NCBI RefSeq assembly: GCF_002013895.1
Contig: NZ_MAFQ01000009.1
Coordinates: 1 to 64,000, forward strand
Direction of reading: 5' to 3'
DNA from: Mycobacteroides franklinii
GTDB taxonomy: Bacteria > Actinomycetota > Actinomycetes > Mycobacteriales > Mycobacteriaceae
Length of the DNA: 64,000 nt
Position 1 is the stretch's first letter, and every line of letters starts with the position of its first letter. The notes beneath the pieces are model-generated. The model was not told the origin of the DNA. It did not search any database and was given only the letters and a program-made list of their open reading frames with translations. Position numbers and translations under genes: made by a program. Below are positions 54,812 through 63,514 of the stretch, in pieces.

Positions 54812-54835
54812 GGGGCCACCCTACACTCACACCCC

Positions 54836-54864
54836 ATACCCGTAGTGGGTATTAAAGTGGGTAT
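54836..54864. promoter_or_regulatory. Palindrome plus extra half-site before LpqS-like gene
   Basis: ATACCC (54836-54841), 5 bp, GGGTAT (54847-54852) form a perfect 6-bp inverted repeat; GTGGGTAT recurs 12 bp later (54845-54852 and 54857-54864). The core TACCC-N5-GGGTA is the same as before the CopB-like gene. It lies about 25 bp upstream of the LpqS-like start. Confidence 0.65.
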
Positions 54865-54885
54865 CCAGGCGGGTGGAAAGCTTCG

Positions 54886-55767
54886 TTATCCCCGATCGGC
54901 GCCGTCGCGTGCGGCGCGTTGCAAGGCGGCGACCTCGGCGTCTATCCGTGGCAGGAATTCGGGAGCGATGCCCCGCAGCGGGATCTCGCCAAGCGACGTC
55001 GACATCACCGGCTTGATCCAGCGCGTCACACCCACCCATGCGGGACAGTTGATGCGCCTACGTCGCTTTTCAATACCCTTCACGAACGCCTTGCCACATG
55101 CCTCGACCGAGGTCACCCTGTCCAGCGGCGGTGGCAGCCGGGTCAACATCTCCGAGAACGCCGACAGATTGGCCTTCTGGTCATTCACCATCGAGGTATC
55201 GATCCACGACATGTGCGCCGATCCGACGTCGACACCGTGATGTGCCACCTCCAGGCGCAGGGCGTTGGCGAAGTGCTCGGCGGCCGCCTTGGATGCGTTG
55301 TACGCCGTCACCGCCGGCGCGGCGGCATAGGCCGCCAGCGAGGACACGACGAGCACGTACCCCTGCCGTTCGATCACCGATGGCAGGGCAGCGCGCACCG
55401 TGTGAAACACCCCGAGCACGTTGACATCAATCAGCTTCTTGAAGGTGGCCGGATCGATCTGCAGCACCGAACCGAACGTCAACAGGCCCGCGTTGGCCAG
55501 CAGCACATCGATCCCACCGAACCGCTCAACGGCCCGCGCGACGGCCTTTTCCATGGCAGCCAAATCACACACATCGGCGACGGCCACCTGCACGCGGTCA
55601 CGGCCCAGTTCGTTGGCAATCGCGTCGAGTTTGGCCTCGTCCAGATCGGTCAGCACAAGGTTGGCCCCCTTGGCATGCAGCCTGTGTGCGACTTCCACAC
55701 CGATACCGCCGGCACCGCCGGTGATCATCACGGTCTTGCCTGCGATGTTGTTCGCCGTTGAACCCAT
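54886..55767 (-). CDS. Short-chain dehydrogenase/reductase
   Basis: A 293-aa SDR-family NAD(P)-dependent oxidoreductase. Cofactor-binding TGGAGGIG is near residue 17, LANAG near 90, and the catalytic Ser (VVSSLAAY) and Tyr-x3-Lys (YNASK) are in place. An acidic residue after the second strand (LTDLDEAK) suggests NAD preference, though this is uncertain. The C-terminal 60 residues after the Rossmann core are basic and may contact membrane or lipid substrates. It lies 9 bp after mshC on the same strand. The M. tuberculosis locus I recall has a similar oxidoreductase (Rv2129c) in the same place. Substrate unknown. Confidence 0.9.
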   Translation of the reverse strand: MGSTANNIAGKTVMITGGAGGIGVEVAHRLHAKGANLVLTDLDEAKLDAIANELGRDRVQVAVADVCDLAAMEKAVARAVERFGGIDVLLANAGLLTFGSVLQIDPATFKKLIDVNVLGVFHTVRAALPSVIERQGYVLVVSSLAAYAAAPAVTAYNASKAAAEHFANALRLEVAHHGVDVGSAHMSWIDTSMVNDQKANLSAFSEMLTRLPPPLDRVTSVEACGKAFVKGIEKRRRRINCPAWVGVTRWIKPVMSTSLGEIPLRGIAPEFLPRIDAEVAALQRAARDGADRG

Positions 55768-55776
55768 GCGACGACG

Positions 55777-57027
55777 CTACAGCTGCACTCCCAGCAGGGC
55801 ATCCACCGCATCGCGCACCTGGGTGCCCGCCGCGGCATCGTGGCCACCATAAGCCAGGGCGTCGGTCACCCAGTTATCCAGGGCAGCAAGGGCTTTCGGT
55901 GTATCAAGATCGTCCGCCAGATAGCGCCGGACCCGCGACACCACATCGCGGGCGCTCGGTGCGGTCGGGAGGGCCGCCGCATGGCGCCAGCGGGCCAACC
56001 GGCTCTGGGCATCGCCGAGCACGGCATCGCTCCACGAACGATCGGCGCGGTAGTGGCCGGCCAGCAACCCAAGCCTGATCGCGGCGGGATCCACCCCCTG
56101 GGCCGTCAGTCCCGATACCTTCACCAGGTTTCCCCGGCTCTTGGACATCTTGTGCCCGTCCCACCCGATCATTCCGGCGTGCACGTAGTGCCGCGCGAAT
56201 CGGCGTTGTGCGGTAACGGCTTCGGCGTGCGCGGCGCTGTATTCGTGGTGCGGGAAGATCAGATCGCTGCCACCGCCCTGGATGTCGATACCGGCGCCGA
56301 GCTCACGCAGCACGATCGCCGAACATTCGACATGCCAGCCGGGACGGCCCGGCCCGAATGACGCCTCCCAGCTCGGCTCCCCGGGCCTCGCGGCCCGCCA
56401 CAGCAGAGCATCGAGCTCATTGGCCTTACCGGGACGATCCGGGTCGCCGCCACGCTCGGCGAAAAGGCGCGACATGGTCCCGATGTCGTAGCCCGACTCG
56501 TACCCGAACTGTTCGGTGGCATCGACACGGAAGTACACGTCAGGATACTCCGGATCGTCCACCACATACGCGGCCCCCGACGCGAGCATCTTCTCGACGA
56601 GTTCGATGATGCAGGCGATCGACTCGGTGGCACGCACGTACTCTCGCGGCGCCAGCACCCGCAGCGCGGTCATATCGCTGCGGAACAGGTCGGTTTCCCG
56701 GTCGCCCAGCTCGCGCCAATCGATTCCGTCGCGATCGGCCCTTTCGAAGAGCGGGTCGTCGATATCGGTGACGTTCTGCACGTAGTGCACATCCAGGCCC
56801 GCGTCGAGCCACTGCCGATAGATCAGGTCGAACGTGAGATACGTTGCGGCATGGCCCAGGTGGGTGGCGTCATACGGGGTGATCCCGCATACATACATGG
56901 TCGCGGCCGCCCCCGGACCCGATGAGGGCGTTACCGGCCGTACCTGACGGTCGGCGGTGTCGTACAGCCGCAATTGCGGACCACGACCGTCGAGTTCAGG
57001 AACCGGCGCCGACGCCCACGACTGCAT
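55777..57027 (-). CDS. mshC: Mycothiol cysteine ligase MshC
   Basis: A 416-aa cysteine:glucosaminyl-inositol ligase, the ATP-dependent step joining cysteine to GlcN-Ins in mycothiol synthesis. It resembles class I cysteinyl-tRNA synthetase: the HIGH-type motif is THLGHA, the KMSKS motif is exact, and zinc ligands are in [16 protein letters not shown] and [10 protein letters not shown]. The anticodon-binding domain of CysRS is reduced, as in MshC. ATG 57027 is chosen because AAGGTG precedes it and the product begins MQSW like known MshC; a GTG two codons upstream is also in frame. It is encoded 20 bp after cysQ. Confidence 0.96.
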   Translation of the reverse strand: MQSWASAPVPELDGRGPQLRLYDTADRQVRPVTPSSGPGAAATMYVCGITPYDATHLGHAATYLTFDLIYRQWLDAGLDVHYVQNVTDIDDPLFERADRDGIDWRELGDRETDLFRSDMTALRVLAPREYVRATESIACIIELVEKMLASGAAYVVDDPEYPDVYFRVDATEQFGYESGYDIGTMSRLFAERGGDPDRPGKANELDALLWRAARPGEPSWEASFGPGRPGWHVECSAIVLRELGAGIDIQGGGSDLIFPHHEYSAAHAEAVTAQRRFARHYVHAGMIGWDGHKMSKSRGNLVKVSGLTAQGVDPAAIRLGLLAGHYRADRSWSDAVLGDAQSRLARWRHAAALPTAPSARDVVSRVRRYLADDLDTPKALAALDNWVTDALAYGGHDAAAGTQVRDAVDALLGVQL

Positions 57028-57047
57028 ACCCACACCTTATGGGGTGG

Positions 57048-57824
57048 TTAGACGCGCCCGGCGACCGCGTCCAGCAGCAGCGGCGCCAAGTCCGGACGGC
57101 ACATGATCAGGTCCGGCAGGTACGGATGCGGTTCGTTGTACCGCAGCGCAGAGCCATCGAGCCGTGAGGCATGCAGCCCGGCAGCCAGCACCACCCCGGC
57201 CGGAGCTGCCGAATCCCATTCCCATTGCCCGCCGCCGTGCAAATAGGCGTCAGCCTCACCGCGCACCACCGCCATGGCCTTGGCGCCGGCCGAACCCATC
57301 GGGATGAGCTCGATGTTGAGTCGCTGGGCCATATCGGTCAGGAATTTGGGTGCGCGGCTGGCACTGGCCACGATCCGGATCGGGTCCGATTCAGCACGCG
57401 CCGAAGGCACCACCCGGGTCTCGTCGGTACGAAAAACGGTGCCCGCACCGGGCAGCGCCACGGCAGCATCGGTGATCGAACCACCCCCGTGTTGTCCCTC
57501 CGGGTCCGCCTGCCACAGGGCCACATGCACCGCCCAGTCATTGCGACCCTCGATCCCGAATTCGCGGGTGCCATCGAGCGGATCGATGATCCACACGCGC
57601 TGTGCGCCAAGGCGTGCCTTGTCGTCCACGGCCTCTTCCGAGAGCACCGCGTCCGCGGGACGCTCCGCCGCCAGCCGCTCCAACAGCAGCGTGTTCGCCC
57701 GCTTGTCACCGGCCGCGCCGAGCGCCTTGGGGTCGTCGAACCCGATCTCGGCACGCACCTGCAACAACAGCTGTCCGGCGTCGTGGGCAAGTTCTGCGGC
57801 AAGTGCGGCATCGGAAAGAGTCAC
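57048..57824 (-). CDS. cysQ: 3'-phosphoadenosine 5'-phosphate phosphatase / inositol-monophosphatase family
   Basis: A 258-aa Mg-dependent phosphatase of the inositol monophosphatase superfamily. Metal-binding motifs: [20 protein letters not shown] and WEWDSAAP. In M. tuberculosis the equivalent gene (CysQ) hydrolyses 3'-phosphoadenosine 5'-phosphate in sulfate assimilation and also accepts fructose-1,6-bisphosphate and inositol phosphates. Its place next to mshC is the same there. Starts 20 bp before mshC on the same strand, so both are probably co-transcribed. Confidence 0.92.
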   Translation of the reverse strand: MTLSDAALAAELAHDAGQLLLQVRAEIGFDDPKALGAAGDKRANTLLLERLAAERPADAVLSEEAVDDKARLGAQRVWIIDPLDGTREFGIEGRNDWAVHVALWQADPEGQHGGGSITDAAVALPGAGTVFRTDETRVVPSARAESDPIRIVASASRAPKFLTDMAQRLNIELIPMGSAGAKAMAVVRGEADAYLHGGGQWEWDSAAPAGVVLAAGLHASRLDGSALRYNEPHPYLPDLIMCRPDLAPLLLDAVAGRV

Positions 57825-57879
57825 CCGGTCAGTATTACCCGATCAGGATTTGTCACACCCCGTCGGCATACTCGCGCCC

Positions 57880-58728
57880 ATGACCGCCTGCATCCAATAC
57901 GGAATCGTCCTGACAACGGGAGACGCCGCCGACGTCGCCGAGCTGGCGCCCCTCGCCGAAGAAGCGGGGTGGGATGCGATCTTCGGCTGGGAACCGGTCT
58001 GGGGTGTCGACGCCTGGGTCGCACTGACCGCCGCGGCCATGCGCACCAACCGGATCAAGCTCGGCACCATGCTTACTCCCCTGTCGCGCCGCAAACCGTG
58101 GGATCTGGCATCGACCACCGCGACGCTGGACCGACTCTCCGGCGGACGAGTCATCCTGTCCGTGGGAATGGGTGCACTGCATGACAATTGGCTGGCCTTC
58201 GAGCGCGACCAGGGCCGCACGACCCGTGCCGAGCTACTCGACGAGGGCCTCGACGTCCTGTTCGGGTTGTGGGAAGGCCAACCCTTCAGCTACCAGGGCA
58301 AGCACTACCAGGTCACCCCGACGACGCATCTGGTACCAGATCCCCCGGCACAGCGGCCACGCATCACCACCTGGTGTGTGGGTCTGCTCGGAGCGGATAG
58401 GTCCATGGCCCGCGCCGCCCGCTGCGACGGACTGCTGCCCAACATCACCACCGCCGACGGACAATTCGACTTCCATCCACCAGTGGACCGCTGGCTCGAC
58501 GCCGCACGCGAAATTCATTCGCTGCGAGGCGAATTGGGGTACGACAACAACTACGACGTGGTGTACGAGACGACCACCGACTGGAACGATCTCGAGGTCA
58601 CCCGCGAGAAGGTCGCGACCCTACGCGATGTCGGCTACACCTGGTACCTGGACTCGGATTGGCACGCCGAACACCAGAATCCACTGGCCGCGTTGCGCGC
58701 CCGCATCGAGAGCGGACCACCGCGCTAG
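57880..58728 (+). CDS. LLM-class (luciferase-like) flavin/F420-dependent oxidoreductase
   Basis: A 282-aa TIM-barrel protein of the luciferase-like monooxygenase class. Typical segments are LAPLAEEAGWDAIFGWEP at the start, RIKLGTMLTPLSRRKPWDLA, DRLSGGRVILSVGMG and WEGQPFSYQGKHYQV. In mycobacteria many such proteins use F420 rather than FMN; the sequence does not decide it. ATG 57880 is preferred; a long open extension upstream is antisense to cysQ. CATACT 7 nt before the ATG may be the -10 of a leaderless mRNA. It converges on the DUF732 gene with a 3-bp gap. Substrate unknown. Confidence 0.88.
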   Translation: MTACIQYGIVLTTGDAADVAELAPLAEEAGWDAIFGWEPVWGVDAWVALTAAAMRTNRIKLGTMLTPLSRRKPWDLASTTATLDRLSGGRVILSVGMGALHDNWLAFERDQGRTTRAELLDEGLDVLFGLWEGQPFSYQGKHYQVTPTTHLVPDPPAQRPRITTWCVGLLGADRSMARAARCDGLLPNITTADGQFDFHPPVDRWLDAAREIHSLRGELGYDNNYDVVYETTTDWNDLEVTREKVATLRDVGYTWYLDSDWHAEHQNPLAALRARIESGPPR

Positions 58729-58731
58729 ACG

Positions 58732-59064
58732 TCAGTGTTTGACGTCAGGGCACAGGGTTTTCGGGGCGATATCCACAATTGAGGCCACTTCCCATCGAGC
58801 CTGAATGCCCGGAAACACAGTGGCGGCGGCAATCGCGTCGTCTTTGGACGCCCCCGACCTCAACGCATCACACGCCCGGTAGCCGCTGGCCAGGTATCGG
58901 GCAGAGGCACCGCCAAAGATCGCGGTACCCGGCGTGGTGTCGTTCAACATCTGCAGAAACTCAACCTCGCCGTCGGCGTGCGCCGGTGCGGCAAGGCCGA
59001 TCCCCGCCACGACCGAAGCAGCAAGAAAACCGGCAGCCGAAAGCCGGCGGAAATGTGTGATCAT
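58732..59064 (-). CDS. DUF732 secreted protein
   Basis: A 110-aa exported protein of a mycobacterial family without known function. A signal peptide covers about 1-30 (hydrophobic core GFLAASVVAGIGLAA, cleavage near APAHADG). The mature DUF732 domain has the usual pattern with paired cysteines (YRACDALRSGAS and TLCPDV) and FLQML near its start. A clear GAGGGGA Shine-Dalgarno precedes the ATG. It stands alone between an oppositely oriented oxidoreductase and a same-strand envelope protein. Confidence 0.9.
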   Translation of the reverse strand: MITHFRRLSAAGFLAASVVAGIGLAAPAHADGEVEFLQMLNDTTPGTAIFGGASARYLASGYRACDALRSGASKDDAIAAATVFPGIQARWEVASIVDIAPKTLCPDVKH

Positions 59065-59156
59065 GATGTCCCCTCTGATGAGGAGACGATTTTATGGTCT
59101 CGTTCTCCCTGGTGGGAAGCGATTTCCCTAGAGTCGACTGATCCCAGATTCCAAGA

Positions 59157-60068
59157 TCACGGCGCGAATTCGCCCGTACAGATCGCCATCGGCGGATCAG
59201 GGAACGCGAAGGAATGAACAACACCGGGCTTGCCCTTGCATTGCGCCGCTTCCTTCGTCCCCTGGATCACGAACAACACCGGGAAAGCCTTCGGTGACTG
59301 GCAGGAATCGGCCGCCACGAACACGGTGCTTCCCATCACCACAGCCGTCTGATAGCAGGAGCCGACCCGCAGTTGCGGGGCAATGCAGTAGGAGAAATCA
59401 CCAGCGGTAAATCCCGTGTACGTCGCTCGGCATTTGCCGCCCGGAACCACTTCGATCACGCGCCATGCCGCCTTGGGGTCGGTACACGCCACCGCCTTGT
59501 AGTCCGAGGGGGCAGCCAGCGCGATGCAGTCACCGACGGCGGCCACCTGCCCGGCAGCCTTGGGCGGGCCCGTCGGTGCCGGAGGCGGGACGGGCATCGG
59601 CGCGGCAGGCGGCTGCACGGGCGGCGTCAGATATGTCGGCGCGCCACCGGCTGTCGGTAATTCGGGGTTCGCATACGAAACCGTGGTGCTGGTCGGCGAG
59701 CTGGCCGACTGCCTCGGATCGCTATCCCTACTCATGATCAGCACCAGGACCAACGCCAGCACGACGACGACGGCGCCCGCGATCGAGGCGATCAGAATCC
59801 ATGGTTTGGACTGTTTCTGCTGCCCATAGGGGTCCTGCCCAGGAAGTCCCGGATACATCGGCGGAACCGGATACCCCTGCGGGACCCCGTCGTACAGACG
59901 GCCGATCGAATCATCCGGGTAGTCCGCGGGTGCGTGGCCGAACTGTTGCTGCGCATATCCGAACTGGTCCGGCGGCGGCGCTGCCTGCCAGTGGTCCTGA
60001 GTCGGCTGCTCGGGCGCGCCCCACTGTGCCGCTCCCCCGTACTGGTACGGGTCGTTCGGTCCTGTCAT
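59157..60068 (-). CDS. Pro-rich membrane-anchored protein with Cys-rich outer domain
   Basis: A 303-aa protein of unknown function. Residues 1-85 are a cytoplasmic Pro/Gln/Tyr-rich segment, about 88-113 form one transmembrane helix (WILIASIAGAVVVVLALVLVLIM), 115-170 are a Pro/Thr-rich linker, and 170-303 an outer domain with about eight cysteines (GDCIALA, VACTDPKA, GKCRA, YCIAPQ, GSCYQ, DSCQSPKA, AQCKG, AICTG), likely disulfide-bonded. This architecture is common in mycobacterial envelope proteins. Nothing catalytic is recognisable. Confidence 0.8.
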   Translation of the reverse strand: MTGPNDPYQYGGAAQWGAPEQPTQDHWQAAPPPDQFGYAQQQFGHAPADYPDDSIGRLYDGVPQGYPVPPMYPGLPGQDPYGQQKQSKPWILIASIAGAVVVVLALVLVLIMSRDSDPRQSASSPTSTTVSYANPELPTAGGAPTYLTPPVQPPAAPMPVPPPAPTGPPKAAGQVAAVGDCIALAAPSDYKAVACTDPKAAWRVIEVVPGGKCRATYTGFTAGDFSYCIAPQLRVGSCYQTAVVMGSTVFVAADSCQSPKAFPVLFVIQGTKEAAQCKGKPGVVHSFAFPDPPMAICTGEFAP

Positions 60069-60140
60069 GTCTGCACCCCCGCTAACCCGATCCGCACCGA
60101 CGCGGTGCGCGCTGTGCCGACCAGGCTAGACGATCGGCAA

Positions 60141-60944
60141 TCAAAAGGCGGGCCACGGTATGGGCCTGTTGCGATCGGGCATCGGCATCGTCGGTTCATC
60201 CAGCATCATCGCAGCGCGTTGCCGCAAAGCGGTCACTTCGTCCACAGTGACGTGGGCCGCCAGGGCAGCACCGAATTCCCCGCGCAATACCTCCTCGAGG
60301 CGAACCACATCGGCGAGTAACTCGGGTTCGACCGGCTTGCCCGCCCAACCCCACAGGACGGTCCGGAGCTTGTCCTCGGCATGCAGGCAGATGCCGTGAT
60401 CGACGCCGTAGACGCCGCCGTCGGCGCCCCGCAAGACGTGACCGCCCTTGCGGTCGGCGTTGTTCACCAAGGTGTCGAACACCGCCATCCGGCGCAGCAG
60501 CGCGTCATCGGCGTGCACCAACACGATTTCGGCACCATCGGCATCCAGCGCCCGCAAGATCGGCAGGTAGCCCGGCGGCAGGGTATCGGGCAGACAGATG
60601 TCGACCAGGTCCGGAACACCGTCGGGCAACTCCGGCTCGTGGATCCACCGCTGCACCATGCCAACCCCGGCCGGGCCGTCGCGAAATACCGTGTACGGCA
60701 CCACATTCCAGCCCAATTCGGCCGAGATCAAATATGCCGCAACCTCGCGGCCGGCCAGGGTGCCGTCCGGGAAGTCCCAGAGCGGCTGCTCCCCCCGGAC
60801 CGGTTTGTAGACACAGTGCACGCTGTCCCCCGACTGGGACTGCGTCTCGCACAGAAACGTGGCGTTACTCGCCGACCGGATGCGCCCGATGACGGTGAGC
60901 TCACCGTCACGGATCGCGGCGTAATACTCAGGACTCGGTGTCAT
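60141..60944 (-). CDS. SCO1664-family protein (PI3/4-kinase-like fold)
   Basis: A 267-aa actinobacterial protein of unknown reaction. The segment CVYKPVRGEQPLWDFPDGTLAGREVAAYLIS and the later VFDTLVNNADRKGGHVL...VYGVDHGICLH resemble the nucleotide-binding Lys and the catalytic/metal-binding NxxRK...xDHG motifs of phosphatidylinositol-kinase-like and HipA-like folds. It could be an ATP-dependent kinase acting on a metabolite or protein. ATG 60944 overlaps the DUF3090 gene by 17 bp, suggesting translational coupling. The long upstream frame belongs to antisense of that gene. The pair travels together in actinobacteria (Rv2133c/Rv2134c by memory). Confidence 0.82.
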   Translation of the reverse strand: MTPSPEYYAAIRDGELTVIGRIRSASNATFLCETQSQSGDSVHCVYKPVRGEQPLWDFPDGTLAGREVAAYLISAELGWNVVPYTVFRDGPAGVGMVQRWIHEPELPDGVPDLVDICLPDTLPPGYLPILRALDADGAEIVLVHADDALLRRMAVFDTLVNNADRKGGHVLRGADGGVYGVDHGICLHAEDKLRTVLWGWAGKPVEPELLADVVRLEEVLRGEFGAALAAHVTVDEVTALRQRAAMMLDEPTMPMPDRNRPIPWPAF

Positions 60945-61515
60945 CTGTCGCCCCGGGCACCGTTCCGCGGCGGTAACCATTGGTACGCACGCAGATGTGT
61001 CCGGCCGGATCGAGCGGCTCCTCGCACAGTGGGCACGGGGGCCGGCCCGCGGAAACCACCCTGGTGGAGCGGGTTGCGAACTGTCGTGCCGCTTCCAGCG
61101 ACAGGAACACCCGAACGGCGTCCGGGCCGTCCTCGGAGTCGTCCAGCACCACTGAGGCATCAAATTCCTGCTCGCTGACGGCAAGCAGTTCGACAACCAC
61201 CGAATTGGCCTCGGCGTCCCAGCCCAGTCCCATGGTGCCGACCCGGAACTCCGCGTCCACTGGCATCACCAGTGGATTGAGGTCATCAACCACCTCCGGT
61301 TCCGGCGGAATCGGGGTTCCGAATCGGCGATTAACCTCCGATAGCAGCGTTCCGATGCGTTCGGCGAGCACCGACACCTGTTGCTTCTCCAGCATCACGC
61401 TGACGATCCGGGTTTCGTGGACAGCCTGCAGGTAGAACGTACGGTTCCCCGGCTCCCCGACTGTTCCGGCGACGAAACGGTCCGGGCTGCGGAATACGTG
61501 AATCGATCGCGGCAT
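60928..61515 (-). CDS. DUF3090-family protein with C-terminal zinc-ribbon-like motif
   Basis: A 195-aa conserved actinobacterial protein of unknown function. The N-terminal part (FRSPDRFVAGTVGEPGNRTFYLQA) and the central strands fit the DUF3090 family. The C terminus has CPLCEEPLDPAGHICVRTNG, a CxxC...HxC arrangement that could bind zinc. It sits between the phosphomutase-like and SCO1664-like genes in one minus-strand unit. Confidence 0.85.
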   Translation of the reverse strand: MPRSIHVFRSPDRFVAGTVGEPGNRTFYLQAVHETRIVSVMLEKQQVSVLAERIGTLLSEVNRRFGTPIPPEPEVVDDLNPLVMPVDAEFRVGTMGLGWDAEANSVVVELLAVSEQEFDASVVLDDSEDGPDAVRVFLSLEAARQFATRSTRVVSAGRPPCPLCEEPLDPAGHICVRTNGYRRGTVPGATDDTES

Positions 61516-61534
61516 GATGCCTCCAAAAATACCG

Positions 61535-62227
61535 CTAGTCGGTGGTACCGCCGACTGTCGCGTCGGAGGCCCCCCCGGCGGGCTTCTCGGGCGGCCGGGC
61601 GCCCAGCGCGCTGGACAGGTCTTGACCGGTGTGGTTCATGTGCACGACGAAGGGCCGCAGCTCGGTGTAGCGCACCACACTCATCGATGCCGGATCGGCC
61701 ACGATGCGCTGGAAGGCGTCCAAGTGGGTGCCGAGCGCATCGGCCAACACCGACTTGATGACATCTCCGTGAGTGCACGCCACCCAGACGCAGTCGCCGC
61801 CACGTTCCTCGGACAGCTTCCGGTCGTGCTCGCGCACGGCGGCCACCGCCCGCGCCTGAACCTCCGCGAGGCCCTCACCGTCCGGGAACCGCGCCGCGCT
61901 GGGCTGCTGCTGGACCACCTTCCACAGGGGTTCGGACAGCAACTCGGCGATCTGGCGGCCCGTCCACTGCCCGTAGTCCACTTCCGCGAGCCGGTCCTCG
62001 ACGATCGGTGTCAGGTGCAACGCCGCCGCCAGCGGCGCCACGGTCTGCTCGCACCGCAGCAGGGGCGACGTGACGATCGCCTGGACCGTCACCGCGCCCA
62101 GGCGCTCGACCACGCCACGGGCCTGGATCTGCCCCTTCTCGTCGAGCTCGACACCGGGACTTCGGCCGGCCAGAGTGTGGGCGACATTCGAGGTGGATCG
62201 GCCATGGCGCAACAGGATTACCGTCAT
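61535..62227 (-). CDS. Histidine-phosphatase-family protein (MSMEG_4193-type phosphomutase)
   Basis: A 230-aa member of the histidine phosphatase (phosphoglycerate mutase-like) superfamily. The catalytic [10 protein letters not shown] motif opens the protein, followed by [10 protein letters not shown] with the second Arg, and the distal His in [11 protein letters not shown]. Such proteins are usually phosphatases; the substrate is unknown. The last 25 residues are a Gly/Ala/Pro-rich tail. ATG overlaps the uppP stop by 4 bp. It forms a conserved cluster with DUF3090 and SCO1664-like genes. Confidence 0.88.
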   Translation of the reverse strand: MTVILLRHGRSTSNVAHTLAGRSPGVELDEKGQIQARGVVERLGAVTVQAIVTSPLLRCEQTVAPLAAALHLTPIVEDRLAEVDYGQWTGRQIAELLSEPLWKVVQQQPSAARFPDGEGLAEVQARAVAAVREHDRKLSEERGGDCVWVACTHGDVIKSVLADALGTHLDAFQRIVADPASMSVVRYTELRPFVVHMNHTGQDLSSALGARPPEKPAGGASDATVGGTTD

Positions 62228-63054
62228 GACGCGCTCACCACACCGGTAGCCAGCAGGCCCATCACCGTCAGACCCAGGACCACGCGGTATCCCACGAACC
62301 AGTACATGCTGTGGTTACTGATGAACCTCAGTAACCAGGCGACGGCCGCGTAGCCGATGACGAATGCGATCAGTGTGGCCACCAGCAACTGCGGGCCCGT
62401 CGCGCTCATGCCCTCGGTGACCGGATGGAAGGCGTCGGGTAGCGAGAACAGACCGGAAGCCAGCACCGCGGGAATCGCCAGCAGAAATCCAAATCGGGCG
62501 GAGGCGGCGCGATCCAGGCCGAGGAACAGCCCCGCGCTAATGGTGGCGCCCGACCGGGACACGCCCGGAATGAGCGCCAAAGCCTGTGCGCTGCCGACAA
62601 TCACAGCGTCCTTCATGGTCAGCTGTTCGGTGTGGCGCACCTGACGCCCGTAGTACTCGGCGGCAGCGATGACCAGCGCGAAGATAACGAGAGAGGCCGA
62701 GATCAACCACAAATTCCTTGCACCGGAACGGATTTGATCTTTGAACGCCAGACCCAGAATCCCGATAGGCAGGGTGCCGACAATGACGTACCAACCCATC
62801 CAGTAGTCAAAGTTTCTGTGCGCCTTGACGAAAAGCCCGTCAAACCAGGCACGGAGGATGCGCCAAATATCCTTGGCAAAATAGAGCAACACCGCCGCCT
62901 CGGTACCCAGTTGACTGACCGCGGTGAAGGACGCACCGGCATCCTCGTGGAAGAACAACCGCGACACGATGGCCAGGTGACCGGACGACGAGACCGGCAG
63001 GAACTCGGTGAGCCCCTGGACCACCGCCAGCACGATCACCTGCAACCAGGACAT
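62224..63054 (-). CDS. uppP: Undecaprenyl-diphosphatase UppP (BacA)
   Basis: A 276-aa integral membrane enzyme that dephosphorylates undecaprenyl (or decaprenyl) diphosphate to recycle the lipid carrier for cell-wall synthesis; family members confer bacitracin resistance. The two signature regions are intact: [15 protein letters not shown] near the N terminus and [11 protein letters not shown] in the middle. Eight hydrophobic segments are visible. ATG 63054 (MSWLQ) is chosen over an upstream in-frame codon at 63075 because it matches the mycobacterial N terminus and length. Confidence 0.96.
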   Translation of the reverse strand: MSWLQVIVLAVVQGLTEFLPVSSSGHLAIVSRLFFHEDAGASFTAVSQLGTEAAVLLYFAKDIWRILRAWFDGLFVKAHRNFDYWMGWYVIVGTLPIGILGLAFKDQIRSGARNLWLISASLVIFALVIAAAEYYGRQVRHTEQLTMKDAVIVGSAQALALIPGVSRSGATISAGLFLGLDRAASARFGFLLAIPAVLASGLFSLPDAFHPVTEGMSATGPQLLVATLIAFVIGYAAVAWLLRFISNHSMYWFVGYRVVLGLTVMGLLATGVVSAS

Positions 63055-63110
63055 TGCCGCTACAGCCGAATCCACGACAGCGACCGTACTGGACGCGCCG
63101 GCAGATCGCC

Positions 63111-63425
63111 CTAGCCGGCCAGCAGCCGGGCGACCCGGCTGGTGCTCACCGGCTGCGCGTCGGCAACCAGATCGCGCACCGCGGCAACAACGCTGCGTTC
63201 ATCGGTGACGTCGATATCGGTGATCGGCCGGGTTCCCACCGCCACCACATCGCTGTCGTCGGGAACCAGCTCGGTAAGGAAGGCTCGGTAGATCTCGACA
63301 CGCAGCAACGAGTCCTCGATGCGGAAAGCGAAGCTACGACCATCGCCTACCTCACCAAACCCATTCGCGTGCACGCCCGTTACCAGGACCTCAACGGTGA
63401 AGACCGGACTGTCGGCAAGCGTCAT
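63111..63425 (-). CDS. Small conserved protein of unknown function (Rv2137c-like)
   Basis: A 104-aa cytoplasmic-looking protein. The first 75 residues alternate strand-like segments ([36 protein letters not shown]); the remainder is helical and ends VARLLAG. There is no signal peptide, membrane helix or catalytic motif. It lies 56 bp before uppP on the same strand and may share its transcript. Divergent from the lipoprotein gene at the window end. Confidence 0.7.
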   Translation of the reverse strand: MTLADSPVFTVEVLVTGVHANGFGEVGDGRSFAFRIEDSLLRVEIYRAFLTELVPDDSDVVAVGTRPITDIDVTDERSVVAAVRDLVADAQPVSTSRVARLLAG

Positions 63426-63514
63426 GGTCCTTACGATAGCCCTCAGCTACCGATTGCTAGCACCGAACGCGCCGAGAAAGTCATCTCCTGCTCGGCAATC
63501 CCAGGTCAATTGCA

